DNA of 64,000 bases, taken from assembly GCF_036002505.1 (NCBI RefSeq), contig NZ_DASYTH010000122.1, positions 18,454 to 82,453 on the forward strand. Reading direction: 5' to 3'. A program made the translations under genes and the position numbers. Shown here in pieces: positions 1-8,679 of this stretch. This stretch comes from DASYTH01 sp036002505. Its GTDB lineage: Bacteria; Actinomycetota; Actinomycetes; Mycobacteriales; Pseudonocardiaceae. Each line of letters opens with the position of its first letter. Positions within the stretch are counted from its first letter, which is position 1. The notes beneath the pieces were generated by a model. That model was not told where the DNA came from. It searched no databases and saw nothing but the letters and a program-made list of their open reading frames with translations.

Positions 1-1
1 G

Positions 2-538
2 CGGTTGTTCGCCGCACACTTATTGTCGGATGTGAATACGTGGACGGCCACGGTGCTGGAGCTGTGGCGCGGCGCGGAGTACCGGGAGGAGCGCTACCTG
101 GCGGTGGATCTCACCGACTTCCGCCCGTACCGGCGCTGGCAGCAGCCCGGCCTGCTGCCGCTCTACGAGGAGCTGATCGTCACCGGTGCCTGGTGGGACC
201 TCGTCGACGAGGTGGCCAACCGCCGGATCGGCCCGCTGGTCCGGGCGTACCCCGCCGAGCTCGCGCCGGTGATGCGGGCCTGGAGCCGGGACCGCAACCG
301 GTGGAAGCGCCGCACCTCGATCATCTGCCAGCTCGGCTCGAAGGACGACACCGACGTGGCGCTGCTGTCGGACTGCGTCGAGGCCAACGTGGACCACCCG
401 GACTTCTTTCTGCGCAAGGGAATCGGCTGGGCGCTGCGCGAGTTCGCCAAGACCGAGCCCGGCTGGGTCCGCTCCTTCGTGGCCGCCCACCCCGGCCTCT
501 CGCCGCTGTCCCGCCGAGAAGCCTTGAAGCACCTGTGA
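2..538 (+). CDS. DNA alkylation repair protein (AlkD-like), 5' end cut by window
   Basis: The reading frame is open to the first base of the window, so the true start lies upstream; about 178 C-terminal residues are visible. The helical sequence with aromatic-rich stretches ending in 'RKGIGWALREFAKTEPGWV' resembles the HEAT-repeat fold of AlkD-type DNA glycosylases, which excise alkylated bases by gripping the DNA backbone. The run of residues before the C-terminus (hydrophobic face, then 'SPLSRREALKHL') is typical of this family's end. It converges on pheT with a 157-bp spacer that carries a ~110-bp repeat starting two bases after the stop codon. Family call is fairly firm; substrate is not known. 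Confidence 0.75.
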   Translation, partial: RLFAAHLLSDVNTWTATVLELWRGAEYREERYLAVDLTDFRPYRRWQQPGLLPLYEELIVTGAWWDLVDEVANRRIGPLVRAYPAELAPVMRAWSRDRNRWKRRTSIICQLGSKDDTDVALLSDCVEANVDHPDFFLRKGIGWALREFAKTEPGWVRSFVAAHPGLSPLSRREALKHL

Positions 539-540
539 CA

Positions 541-650
541 GTCCGCCTCTCCGGAATTTCTCACGGTGGTTGCGTTCCTGGGGAACGCTGCGGTGGTGTG
601 GTGGATTGTGGCTGAGTGCCGTCACGGTCCCCTGAGGTTCCGTTGGCAGG
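541..650 (+). repeat. Dispersed ~110-bp intergenic repeat, family A, copy 1
   Basis: It starts two bases after the AlkD-like stop codon and fills most of the spacer to pheT. It matches, by eye at about 85% identity, the reverse complement of 48421-48531. The best conserved parts are the opening 'gtccgcctctccg', 'gtggtgtggtggat'-like text in the middle, and a late block containing 'gccgtcacggtcccctgagg'. The two copies flank unrelated genes. I know of no named element with this sequence; a terminator or structured 3' element is an inference. Confidence 0.75.
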
Positions 651-695
651 CGCAAGCCATGTCAATCTTCCGCCCGAGCACGACAGGCACAGACC

Positions 696-3209
696 TCAGG
701 TGGTGCGGAGGGTGGCGCCGTGGTGGCTGGTGGCCGAGGCGATCGCGGCGTCGCGGGCGACGGTGGCCTCGTCGAGGGTGAGGGTCCGGTCGGGGGCGCG
801 GAAACGCAGCGAGTAGGCCAGGGACCGTTTGCCCACGCCGACCTGGTCGCCGGTGAACACGTCGAACAGGCTCAGGTCCTCGAGCAGGTCGCCGCCGCCG
901 GTGCGGAGCGACTCGGCGACCTCGGCGACGGGCACCGACTCGTCCACCACCAGCGCCACGTCGAGCAGCACCGGAGGGTACGGGGACACGCGCGGCACCG
1001 GGCGGGTCTCGGCGAGCGGAAGGGCGTCCAGGTCGAGCTCCAGGGCGACGGTCCCCTGGGGCAGGCCGAGTGCCTCGACCACCTTCGGGTGCAGCTCGCC
1101 GGCGTGGCCGACCGGCCAGTCGCCGACCCGGAGCTGCGCGCACCGCCCGGGGTGCCAGGGCATCAGTTCCCAGGACTGCACCCGCAGCGTCACGCCGTAG
1201 GCGGCGGCCACGATGTGCGCGGCCTGCACGGCGTCCGCCCAGGTGGCCTTCTCCCCCGGGCCCCACCAGCCGGCCCGCTGCCGGTTGCCGGCCAGCACCA
1301 CGGCGACGTGCACCGGCTGCTGCGGCAGGGAAGCCAGCAGGGCCGCCAACTCGTCGTCGGTGGGCCGCTGGGACACGCCGAGCTCCGGCACCGGCACCCG
1401 CTGCGCCTTGGGCTGCACGACCTGCCCGAGGTGGAACAGCGCCACGTCCCGCGCGCCCCGGGAAACGTTGCGCACCACGATGTCCAGCATTCCCGGCAGG
1501 AGCGTGGTGGTCAGCTGGGAACGGTCGGCCTCGAGCGGGTTGAGCACGGTCAGGGTGCGCCGCCGGCTGTCCTCGGCGTCCAGGCCGAAGGCGTCCCAGA
1601 CCGTCTCGGACACGAACGGGAACGGCAGGACCTCGACGTAGCCGGCCTCGGCCAGCGCCCGGGACACGCTGCGGCGCCGGCGCTGGGCCAGGGTGAGCCC
1701 GGTGCCCGGGGCGGCCGCCGGGAGCTCCGACGGGATGGTGTCGTAGCCCTCCAGCCGCAGCACCTCCTCGACCAGGTCGGCCGGCTGCTCCAGGTCCGGG
1801 CGCCAGGACGGCGGGAAGGCGACCACCAGGGTGGTGCCGTCCGGGCCGGACTCCACGGTGGGCTGGCAGCCGATCTGCTGAAGCCGGCGGGCGGTCACGC
1901 CGCGCTCGTAGTTCACCCCGGCGACCCGGTCCGGCAGGTTGATCGGCATCGTGATCGGCGGCAGCGACAGCGGTTCGCCCACGTCGGTGCGGCCCGGCCG
2001 GATGGTGCCCTCGCCGTGCTCGCGCAGCAGCCGCGCGGCGATCTCCAGCGCCACCGGCGGCAGCGCCGGGTCGACCATCCGCTCGAACCGCTTGGACGCC
2101 TCGCTGGGCAGCTTGTGCCGGCGCACCGTGCGGGCCACCGAAGCCGGGTTCCAGATGGCGGCCTCGAGCAGGATGTCGGTGCTGTCGGTGCGGATCTCGG
2201 TGGTGGCCCCGCCCATCACGCCGGCAAGACCGATCGGACCGGACTCGTCGCACACCACGACGTCGTCCGGGTCGAGCGCGCGCTCCACGTCGTCCAGCGT
2301 GGTCAGCTTCTCGCCCGGCCGGGCGTTCCGCACGCTGATCGCGCCGTGCAGCGACGGCGTGTCGTAGGCGTGCATCGGCTGGCCGACCTCGAGCATCACG
2401 TAGTTGGTGACATCCACGGCCAGCGAGATGGACCGGATTCCGGCCAGCATCAGGCGGCGGCGGATCCACCACGGCGTCGGCGCCGTCGGGTCCACCGCGG
2501 TGATCCGGCGCACCGCGAACCGCCGGCAGATCTCCGGGTCCTCGATCGTGACGCCGACCGACTCGCCGTCGGCCTCCGGCACGTCGACCGCCGCGGGATC
2601 GCGGTACGGGACGTCGAACGCGCAAGCCAGCTCCCGGGCCAGGCCGCGCAGGGACAGGCAGTAGCCGCGATCCGGCGTGATCTCCAGGTCGATCAGGGTG
2701 TCATCGAGGCCGAGCAGCTCGATCGCGTCGTCGCCGGCTCCGGCCTCCCCGGGCGGAAGGACCAGGATGCCGCTGTGGTCCTCGCCGAGGCCCAGCTCGC
2801 GCGCCGAGCAGATCATGCCCTGGCTGGTCCGCCCGTACGCCTTGCGTTCGGCGATGGTGAAACCGCCGGGCAGCACCGTGCCGGGGAGCGCCGTCACGAC
2901 CAGGTCGCCCTCGACGAAGTTGGTGGCGCCGCAGACGATCCCGCGGGTGCGTGCGGCCAGCTCCTCCTCGGCGTCGTCGCCCTCCGGCTCGGCCACCTCG
3001 ACCGTGCAGTACCGCATGGGCTTCTTGACGTCCGGGAGATCCTCGATCTCCACCACGCGGCCGACCACGAGCGGGCCGGTCACCGAACCGAGCGGGTGGA
3101 CGTCCTCGACCTCCATCCCGAGCCGCACGAACGCGTCGGCGATCTGTTCCGGCGTGAGTTTCTCGTCCGTCTCGAGATATTCGGTCAGCCAGCTGACGGG
3201 AAGCCGCAC
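696..3209 (-). CDS. pheT: Phenylalanine--tRNA ligase beta subunit
   Basis: This is the large subunit of the (alpha-beta)2 enzyme that charges tRNA-Phe. The 837 residues match the bacterial family length. In order one can see the N-terminal domain 'MRLPVSWLTEYLETDEKLTP', the OB-fold tRNA-binding domain (about residues 40-170), the B3/B4 editing domain with the 'EITPDR' and 'DVTNYVM' motifs, the B5 domain, the catalytic-like core, and a C-terminal FDX-ACB anticodon-binding domain beginning near 'RVSPYPPVLLDVALVVDES'. It starts 3 bases after the pheS stop and is certainly cotranscribed with it. A very long open frame on the opposite strand is only its GC-rich shadow. Confidence 0.98.
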   Translation of the reverse strand: MRLPVSWLTEYLETDEKLTPEQIADAFVRLGMEVEDVHPLGSVTGPLVVGRVVEIEDLPDVKKPMRYCTVEVAEPEGDDAEEELAARTRGIVCGATNFVEGDLVVTALPGTVLPGGFTIAERKAYGRTSQGMICSARELGLGEDHSGILVLPPGEAGAGDDAIELLGLDDTLIDLEITPDRGYCLSLRGLARELACAFDVPYRDPAAVDVPEADGESVGVTIEDPEICRRFAVRRITAVDPTAPTPWWIRRRLMLAGIRSISLAVDVTNYVMLEVGQPMHAYDTPSLHGAISVRNARPGEKLTTLDDVERALDPDDVVVCDESGPIGLAGVMGGATTEIRTDSTDILLEAAIWNPASVARTVRRHKLPSEASKRFERMVDPALPPVALEIAARLLREHGEGTIRPGRTDVGEPLSLPPITMPINLPDRVAGVNYERGVTARRLQQIGCQPTVESGPDGTTLVVAFPPSWRPDLEQPADLVEEVLRLEGYDTIPSELPAAAPGTGLTLAQRRRRSVSRALAEAGYVEVLPFPFVSETVWDAFGLDAEDSRRRTLTVLNPLEADRSQLTTTLLPGMLDIVVRNVSRGARDVALFHLGQVVQPKAQRVPVPELGVSQRPTDDELAALLASLPQQPVHVAVVLAGNRQRAGWWGPGEKATWADAVQAAHIVAAAYGVTLRVQSWELMPWHPGRCAQLRVGDWPVGHAGELHPKVVEALGLPQGTVALELDLDALPLAETRPVPRVSPYPPVLLDVALVVDESVPVAEVAESLRTGGGDLLEDLSLFDVFTGDQVGVGKRSLAYSLRFRAPDRTLTLDEATVARDAAIASATSHHGATLRTT

Positions 3210-3212
3210 CGG

Positions 3213-4280
3213 TCAGGCCTCCGTTCCGAACGGCAGGGTGAACCGCATGTCACCCTCGACCATGTCCCGCATGTCCGGGATGCCGTTGCGGAACATGAGG
3301 GTGCGCTCGACCCCCATGCCGAACGCGAAGCCGGAATAGGCTTCCGGGTCCACCCCGCAGGCGCGCAGCACGTTCGGGTTGACCATGCCGCAGCCGCCCC
3401 ACTCCACCCAGCCGGGGCCGCCCTTCTTCTCCGCGAACCACACGTCGACCTCGGCCGACGGCTCGGTGAACGGGAAGTAGTGCGGGCGGAACCTGGTCCT
3501 GGCCTGCTCGCCGAACAGCGCCCGGGCGAACGCGTCCAGCGTGCCCCGCAGGTTGGCCATGGTCAGGCCCTTGTCCACGGCGAGCCCCTCGACCTGCGTG
3601 AACACCGGGGTGTGCGTCGCGTCGAGGGCGTCGGTCCGGAACACCCGGCCAGGAGCGATGAGGTAGACCGGGGGCTTCCGCTCGAGCAGCCCGCGGATCT
3701 GCATCGGCGAGGTCTCGGTGCGCAGGACCATGCCGGAGTTCTCCGGTGCGATGTAGAAGGTGTCCCGGGTGGTGCGCGCCGGATGATCCTTCTTGAAGTT
3801 CAGCGCGTCGAAGTTGAGCCACTCGGTCTCGACCTCGGGCCCCTCCGCCACCTCGTAGCCCATCCCGATGAACACGTCCGCGATGCGCTCGTTCAGCGTG
3901 GTGATCGGATGTCTGGCCCCGCGTGGATACCGGTCCCATGGCAGCGTCACGTCGACCTTCTCGTCGCGCAGCACCCGCCCGTCCCGCTCCGCCTGCAGCT
4001 GCGCCATCCGCTCGTCGAACGCCGCCTTCACCGCCACCTGCGCCTCGTTGACCCGCTTTCCGGCCTCCGCCCTGGCCTTGGGCGGCAGCGCGCCGATCTC
4101 CCGGCGCGCGACGAGCAGCGGCGACTTGTCCCCCAGGTGCTGCGGCTTGATCGCCGCCAGCTTCGCCAGGTCCGTCACGCCCGCGAACTCCTCACGCGCC
4201 CGCTCGACGGCAGCCTGCAGCGTCTCCGGCGCGAGCGCCGCGACCTCTTTGGGGTCGTAGGAGTCGTTGGCTCCGGACAT
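3213..4280 (-). CDS. pheS: Phenylalanine--tRNA ligase alpha subunit
   Basis: This is the catalytic subunit of phenylalanyl-tRNA synthetase, 355 residues, the usual bacterial length. It has the N-terminal coiled-coil arm (about residues 20-95), then the class II core with 'HPARTTRDTFYI', motif 2 around 'TSPMQIR' and 'GRVFRTDALDATHTPVF', and motif 3 'FGMGVERTLMFRNGIPDMRD'. It is the first gene of pheST; the 130-bp gap back to the RNA methyltransferase stop should contain the promoter. I looked for a T-box leader in that gap and did not see one. Confidence 0.98.
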   Translation of the reverse strand: MSGANDSYDPKEVAALAPETLQAAVERAREEFAGVTDLAKLAAIKPQHLGDKSPLLVARREIGALPPKARAEAGKRVNEAQVAVKAAFDERMAQLQAERDGRVLRDEKVDVTLPWDRYPRGARHPITTLNERIADVFIGMGYEVAEGPEVETEWLNFDALNFKKDHPARTTRDTFYIAPENSGMVLRTETSPMQIRGLLERKPPVYLIAPGRVFRTDALDATHTPVFTQVEGLAVDKGLTMANLRGTLDAFARALFGEQARTRFRPHYFPFTEPSAEVDVWFAEKKGGPGWVEWGGCGMVNPNVLRACGVDPEAYSGFAFGMGVERTLMFRNGIPDMRDMVEGDMRFTLPFGTEA

Positions 4281-4410
4281 GGTTGGTGAAAGCTCCCGGG
4301 ATCATGGTGGCCGGCTCACGGGCCCTGGTCAGCCGATGAGCAGCCCCGATCTTAGGTGATGGGTACTGCCCGTCCGAACCCGGTTACTCCACGCCTGGGT
4401 GGAGGCGGGG

Positions 4411-5223
4411 TCATGGTCTTCCTCCTTGGCTCGTGGCGCTCCCTGCCCGCTGGGCCGTAGCGCTGGAGTAGAGGCAGATCGCTGCGGCGGTAGCCAGGTT
4501 GAGGCTTTCGGCCCGGCCGTGGATCGGGACCCGGAGGGACTGATCGATGGCGGGGTGCACCTCTTCTGGTAAGCCGTGGGCTTCGCTGCCGAAGATCCAG
4601 GCGGTGGGGAGGGTCAGGTCGGCGGAGTCGAGTTCGTCGTCAGCGTTCCCGTCCGCGGCGACCAGCCTAAGGCCCGCCGATCGACAAACCGCTAATGCTT
4701 GGTTGATATCACGCGATCGAGTGATGGGGAGGTGGAAGAGGCTGCCGGTGGTGGCGCGGACACATTTGCCGTTGTGCGGGTCCACGGTGTCGCCAGCGAA
4801 GATCACGGCGTTGGCGCCGGCGGCGTCGGCTACGCGGGTGACGGTGCCGGCGTTGCCGGGGTCGGCTACGCCGACGAGCACGGCGACCAGCTTCGGGGAA
4901 CCGGCGAGAGCGTCGGCCAACGGTATGTCGACCTGGTCGCAGACGGCCACGATGCCTTGGGGCGTCACGGTTACGGACAATCCGTCGGCGGCGCGCTCGG
5001 TGATGCGGGAGACCCGGACGTCGGCGCCGGCGGCGGCTTCCACGAGGTCGGCGTTGCGGGCGGCGGCGGTGGGGGTGACGAAGAGCTCGTGGACGGTGCC
5101 GAAGACGAGGGCTTCGCGGACGGCCTGGGCGCCTTCGACGAGGAACCGGCCGGAGCGGTCGCGGGCGGAGCGCTTGGTGAGGTGCCGGGCGGCAACGACC
5201 CGGGGCGTCCGCTCTGTATACAG
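4411..5223 (-). CDS. TrmH/SpoU-family RNA 2'-O-methyltransferase
   Basis: This SPOUT-fold enzyme of the TrmH family probably methylates a ribose 2'-OH in rRNA. It has the substrate-binding N-terminal domain ('VVAARHLTKRSARDRSGRFL', 'VEGAQAVREAL') and the knotted SPOUT motifs 'VLVGVADPGNAGTVTRVADA', 'IFGSEAHGLPEE' and 'VPIHGRAESLNLATAAAICLY'. The only ATG in frame (5355) lies beyond a perfect 20-bp-arm hairpin at 5303-5345, so translation from it would read through a terminator. No GTG or TTG lies between that hairpin and the conserved region; a CTG at 5223 is the only near-start, so I place the start there with low certainty. It sits between infC-rpmI-rplT and pheST, as in many actinobacteria. 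Confidence 0.85.
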   Translation of the reverse strand: MYTERTPRVVAARHLTKRSARDRSGRFLVEGAQAVREALVFGTVHELFVTPTAAARNADLVEAAAGADVRVSRITERAADGLSVTVTPQGIVAVCDQVDIPLADALAGSPKLVAVLVGVADPGNAGTVTRVADAAGANAVIFAGDTVDPHNGKCVRATTGSLFHLPITRSRDINQALAVCRSAGLRLVAADGNADDELDSADLTLPTAWIFGSEAHGLPEEVHPAIDQSLRVPIHGRAESLNLATAAAICLYSSATAQRAGSATSQGGRP

Positions 5224-5302
5224 TGGACGAACTCTGCCGGACTCAGGGTGAAGGCTCGTAACCCTCCCTTGCGTGGTCGACTGGCGGTTGGTCTGGGGTG
5301 GG

Positions 5303-5345
5303 ACGGTTTCCGAGGGCAGGCCTCCGGCCTGCCCTCGGAAACCGT
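5303..5345. terminator. Perfect hairpin ending the infC-rpmI-rplT operon
   Basis: Two perfect 20-bp arms (5303-5322 and 5326-5345) surround a 3-base loop, 36 bases past the rplT stop. There is no T-tract, as is usual in high-GC actinobacteria. Its central text 'gggcaggcctccggcc' is shared exactly with the intergenic element at 41791-41828, so it may be a palindromic relative of that repeat family. Confidence 0.75.
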
Positions 5346-5380
5346 GAGCCTTCACGGGGGCCGTCGCCGAGTATTGGTGC

Positions 5381-5755
5381 TCAGGAAGCCTTGCCCTGGG
5401 CCGGCGCGTTCTCGCGGGCGACGGCGACCAGCGCGGCGAACGCGGTGGGGTCGCTGACCGCGAGCTCGGCGAGGATCTTGCGGTCGACCTCGACGCCGGC
5501 GACCCGCAGGCCCTGGATGAACCGGTTGTAGGTCAAGCCGTTCTGTCGCGCGGCGGCGTTGATCCGGGTGATCCAGAGTTGCCGGAAGTCACCCTTGCGG
5601 GCCCGCCGGTCCCGGTAGGCGTAGTTGAGCGAGTGGAGCACCTGCTCCTTCGCCTTGCGGTAGAGCCGGGAACGCTGCCCGCGGTAGCCGCTGGCCAGTT
5701 CGAGGGTCGTGCGGCGCTTTTTGTGGGCGTTCACCGCCCGCTTGACGCGTGCCAC
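5381..5755 (-). CDS. rplT: 50S ribosomal protein L20
   Basis: L20 binds 23S rRNA early in assembly of the large subunit. The 124-residue product begins 'MARVKRAVNAHKKRRTTLE' and has the family signature 'KGDFRQLWITRINAAARQNG' and 'YNRFIQGLRVAGVEVDRKIL'. The basic N-terminal extension and the length are standard; the C-terminal tail 'RENAPAQGKAS' is slightly longer than in E. coli. It is the last gene of infC-rpmI-rplT, 68 bases after rpmI. Confidence 0.98.
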   Translation of the reverse strand: MARVKRAVNAHKKRRTTLELASGYRGQRSRLYRKAKEQVLHSLNYAYRDRRARKGDFRQLWITRINAAARQNGLTYNRFIQGLRVAGVEVDRKILAELAVSDPTAFAALVAVARENAPAQGKAS

Positions 5756-5823
5756 TGGTCCGTCCTGTCGATCTCGTGGGCGGGGTTCCGCCCGGGGTGG
5801 TCAAAGGTCTACGAGAAGTCGGC

Positions 5824-6018
5824 TCAACGGCCGAGCAGCCGCTTCACGCGGCGACGGTCCTTTTTGGACACCTCGGTGGTGCCGGAGAGACGGCGGGTCA
5901 GCTCGCTCGACTTCTTCTCCAGCCGGTGGCGCAGACCAGTCTTCTGGCGGAGCAGCTTGCCGCTACCGGTGACCTTGACCCGCTTGGCGATCCCCGAGTG
6001 GGTCTTCTGCTTGGGCAT
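5824..6018 (-). CDS. rpmI: 50S ribosomal protein L35
   Basis: A small basic protein of the large ribosomal subunit, 64 residues, starting 'MPKQKTHSGIAKRVKVTGSG' and carrying the usual run 'HRLEKKSSELTRRLSGT'. It lies between infC and rplT in the conserved order, 52 bases after infC. Confidence 0.98.
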   Translation of the reverse strand: MPKQKTHSGIAKRVKVTGSGKLLRQKTGLRHRLEKKSSELTRRLSGTTEVSKKDRRRVKRLLGR

Positions 6019-6070
6019 GTGTCATTCCTTGATCTGTGTTGCGGTGAGTTTCAGGACGGTCCGGGTGGTC

Positions 6071-6664
6071 CTACTGCGGATCGGATTCCCCGCTCGGCGT
6101 CGTCGCCCGCTGGCGCGTCTTCTGAACCTTGTGCGGCGCCAACACCATGATCATGTTCCGGCCGTCCTGCTTCGGCGACGCCTCGACGAAACCGAGCTCG
6201 GCCACGTCGTCGGCCAGCCGCTGCAGCAGCCGGAAGCCGAGCTCCGGCCGGGACTGCTCGCGACCCCGGAACATGATCGTGACCTTCACCTTGTTTCCGT
6301 GCTCCAGGAACCGGACCACGTTGCGCTTCTTGGTTTCGTAGTCGTGCGTGTCGATCTTCGGGCGGAGCTTCTGCTCCTTGATCACGGTGAGCTGCTGGTT
6401 GCGACGCGACTCGCGGGCCTTCTGCGCGCTCTCGTACTTGAACTTGCCGTAGTCCATGAGCCTGCAGACCGGCGGCCGGGCCTGCGGGGCGACCTCGACG
6501 AGGTCCAGATCCGCTTCCTGAGCCAGCCGGAGCGCGTCCTCGATGCGGACGATTCCGACCTGCTCGCCGTTCGGTCCGACCAGCCGGACCTCGGGTACTC
6601 GGATGCGGTCGTTGATACGTTGCTCGGAGCTGATGGGGCCTCCTCGATCCGAGGTCAGGGTCAT
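6071..6664 (-). CDS. infC: Translation initiation factor IF-3
   Basis: IF-3 binds the 30S subunit, prevents premature joining of 50S and proofreads the start codon. The 197-residue protein has the N-domain 'INDRIRVPEVRLVGPNGEQV', the linker 'RLMDYGKFKYE' and the C-domain 'KVKVTIMFRGREQSRPELGF'. I use the ATG at 6664; conserved sequence begins at 'ISSEQRINDRIR' ten residues later, and infC genes often start at rare codons, so the true start could be internal. It heads the infC-rpmI-rplT operon and is preceded by a structured leader. Confidence 0.96.
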   Translation of the reverse strand: MTLTSDRGGPISSEQRINDRIRVPEVRLVGPNGEQVGIVRIEDALRLAQEADLDLVEVAPQARPPVCRLMDYGKFKYESAQKARESRRNQQLTVIKEQKLRPKIDTHDYETKKRNVVRFLEHGNKVKVTIMFRGREQSRPELGFRLLQRLADDVAELGFVEASPKQDGRNMIMVLAPHKVQKTRQRATTPSGESDPQ

Positions 6665-6944
6665 TCACTTCTCTCTGTACGTCGCGCGCGGCCCGGATAG
6701 CCTCGTGACGCCCCTGACAACACCGAACCCCGCCGCCAACTGGCGAACGGGGCCCGCAATCCGACCGAGCCCGGCGTGGAGCCGGGACACCGTGACCCAA
6801 CCTCGGTCACCGCGATCGGACCCGGCCACCTGAGTTGGTGACGCGGGTGGGAGCGGGGCTCCACTTTGCCGCCCCTCCTGGGGCAGGTCGCACCCATCAG
6901 GGTATCAGACCGGCAACCGACATCTCCGTACCGCACCTGGCAGC
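6665..6944 (-). promoter_or_regulatory. Structured leader and promoter region upstream of infC
   Basis: This stretch between infC and the divergent aminotransferase gene has no credible gene. It holds at least two hairpins readable in the infC transcript: one at 6728-6752 (CCCCG/CGGGG outer stem with a GCCA/TGGC inner stem) and one at about 6791-6812 (GTGACC/GGTCAC). Autoregulated structured leaders are known for this operon in other bacteria; I cannot match this one to a named family, so its role is inference. Confidence 0.4.
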
Positions 6945-7727
6945 ATGATCACCATGGTGCGAGCGGAGATCAACGGAGCCCCGGCGACCACGGGAGACCT
7001 GCACCGGCTGGCCACGGTCAACTACGGCCACTTCACGTCGATGCAGGTCCGCGACGGCCGGGTGGCCGGCCTGGACGTGCACCTGCGCCGGCTCGAGGAC
7101 TCCTCCCGCGAGTTGTTCGCCGAGCCCGTGGACGGGTCGACCGTACGCGGCTGGATCCGGGCGGCCCTCGGCGACGACCGGGACGCCACGGTCCGGGTGA
7201 CCGTGTTCGGCGGCGGCCGCAACCAGCGCGTGGACGCCGGGCCCTCGGTGCTGGTGTCGGTCGGCGACCCGATGCCGGACGGCCCGCAACCCGCGTGGCG
7301 CCTGCGCACCACGACCTACGTCCGGGATCTGCCGCACATCAAGCACGTCGCCACGATGGGCCTGATCCGGCACTGGCGCCTCGCCCAGGCCGACGGCTTC
7401 GACGACGCGCTGTTCGCCGACGAGACCGGGCGGATCTCCGAGGGCACGGCCTGGAACCTCGCGCTGTGGGACGGCGAGCAGGTGGTCTGGCCGGACGCTC
7501 CGCAGCTCGCCGGCGTCACCATGCAGTTGCTGAAACCCCGGATCCCCTCGGTGACCCGCCCGGTGTACGTCCGCGACCTCGCGGAGCTCCATGGTGCGGT
7601 GATCACGTACTCGAGCTGGGCCGGACAGCCGGTGGCGAGCATCGGCGAGGTGGAGTTCGCCGGCACCGGCGAACTGGCCGAGCTGATGGCGGCGGCCTGG
7701 GAGACCGTGCCGTGGGACGTGATCTAG
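6945..7727 (+). CDS. Aminotransferase class IV family protein
   Basis: A PLP enzyme of fold type IV, the family of branched-chain aminotransferases and 4-amino-4-deoxychorismate lyase. The likely Schiff-base lysine is in 'LPHIKHVATMG' (around residue 133), followed by 'DDALFADETGRISEGTAWNL', the E-x-x-x-x-N signature of the fold, and 'LAGVTMQLL' near the phosphate-binding part. At 260 residues it is a little shorter than branched-chain aminotransferases, nearer to the PabC size. It stands alone between the divergent infC operon and a convergent two-component system. The substrate cannot be read from sequence. Confidence 0.8.
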   Translation: MITMVRAEINGAPATTGDLHRLATVNYGHFTSMQVRDGRVAGLDVHLRRLEDSSRELFAEPVDGSTVRGWIRAALGDDRDATVRVTVFGGGRNQRVDAGPSVLVSVGDPMPDGPQPAWRLRTTTYVRDLPHIKHVATMGLIRHWRLAQADGFDDALFADETGRISEGTAWNLALWDGEQVVWPDAPQLAGVTMQLLKPRIPSVTRPVYVRDLAELHGAVITYSSWAGQPVASIGEVEFAGTGELAELMAAAWETVPWDVI

Positions 7728-7840
7728 TGTCCCGAGTCAGAGATTCGCGCGCTAAATCCGTGACATACCGACGACTGAGCGCCCAGTGTGGATCTTGGTT
7801 TGGGTGCTGGCGAGGCTGGTGTGATCAAACGGTGGGCGAT

Positions 7841-7893
7841 GTCCTGAAGGTGACCTTCAGGACGCTCAACGTCCCGAAGGCCCCCTTCAGGAC
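7841..7893. repeat. Intergenic hairpin repeat, family B, copy 1
   Basis: In the spacer between the convergent aminotransferase and response-regulator genes sits a double hairpin cassette. 'gtcctgaagg' and 'ccttcaggac' arms occur twice around a linker 'ctcaacg'. The same arrangement, with slightly different bases, lies at 51944-51999. It is a likely two-way terminator. The rest of 7728-8001 shows nothing I can name. Confidence 0.6.
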
Positions 7894-8001
7894 ACGAGCA
7901 CAGCGATCTTGGCCGGCGGATTCGCCCCAATCGGACACCGCCGCCCCTGGTGAACCGCGACCACCATGCGGACTTACGCCACGAATTTCAGGCGGGGCAC
8001 A

Positions 8002-8679
8002 TTAGCCGGATCTCCAGTGGTACCACAGTTCTGGCCGACCGACCTGGCCGTACTGCAGCCGACGGACGGCCAACCCGTTGTCCGCCAGGTATTCCAGATA
8101 GCGTCGCGCGGTCACCCGGGACACGCCGATGCCGTCGCTGGCCGCGCCCGCGGACAAGCCGTCCGCCGCGGCGCGCAGCGCGGAGACCACCGCGTCCAGG
8201 GTGGGTGCGCTCATACCCTTCGGCAGCGGCGGGCTTTCCGTCCCGCGCAGCGTCGACAGTAGACTGTCTACTTCGGACTGACCGGTGGCCTGGCCGGTGC
8301 GGTCCACGCCGGCCCGGAACCGTGCGTAGCGCTCGAGCTTGTCGCGCATGGCTGCGAACGTGAACGGCTTCAACAGGTACTGCACCACGCCGGCGGACAC
8401 CGCGGCCCGCACCACCGCGAGGTCGCGCGCCGAGGTCACCGCGATCACGTCGACCGTGTGCCCGGCCGCCCGCACCGCCCGGCACACGTCCAGGCCGTGC
8501 GCGTCCGGCAGGTAGAAGTCCAGCAGCAGCAGGTCGACCGGCTGGCACTTGAGAGCCCGGACGGCCTCGGCACCGGTGTGCACGACACCGGTCACGGTGA
8601 ACCCGTCCACCCGGTCGACGTACTGCCGGTGCGCCTCGGCCGCCACCGGGTCGTCCTCGACCACCAGAACCCTTATCAC
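8002..8679 (-). CDS. Response regulator, CitB/DpiA-like
   Basis: A two-component response regulator of 225 residues. The receiver domain occupies about 1-120 with the acidic pair at D9-D10, the phosphoacceptor D54 in 'LLLLDFYLPD', the conserved T in 'VIAVTSA' and K104 in 'LLKPF'. A C-terminal helix-turn-helix follows ('GIGVSRVTARRYLEYLADNG'), as in the CitB/DcuR/DpiA class that answers dicarboxylate or citrate sensors. It overlaps the kinase stop by 4 bases (ATGA), so translation is coupled. The probable target is the symporter gene on the other side of the kinase. Confidence 0.9.
   Translation of the reverse strand: MIRVLVVEDDPVAAEAHRQYVDRVDGFTVTGVVHTGAEAVRALKCQPVDLLLLDFYLPDAHGLDVCRAVRAAGHTVDVIAVTSARDLAVVRAAVSAGVVQYLLKPFTFAAMRDKLERYARFRAGVDRTGQATGQSEVDSLLSTLRGTESPPLPKGMSAPTLDAVVSALRAAADGLSAGAASDGIGVSRVTARRYLEYLADNGLAVRRLQYGQVGRPELWYHWRSG

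Noticed and set aside
720..4289. A 1189-codon open frame on the plus strand, opposite pheT and pheS
   Set aside because: It is a mirror of two certain genes in very GC-rich DNA; its Gly/Arg/His/Val-rich translation matches no protein pattern and it has no ribosome binding site.
4281..4410. A T-box or attenuator leader upstream of pheS
   Set aside because: No specifier-loop or T-box sequence is visible, and the region is too short and unstructured for one.
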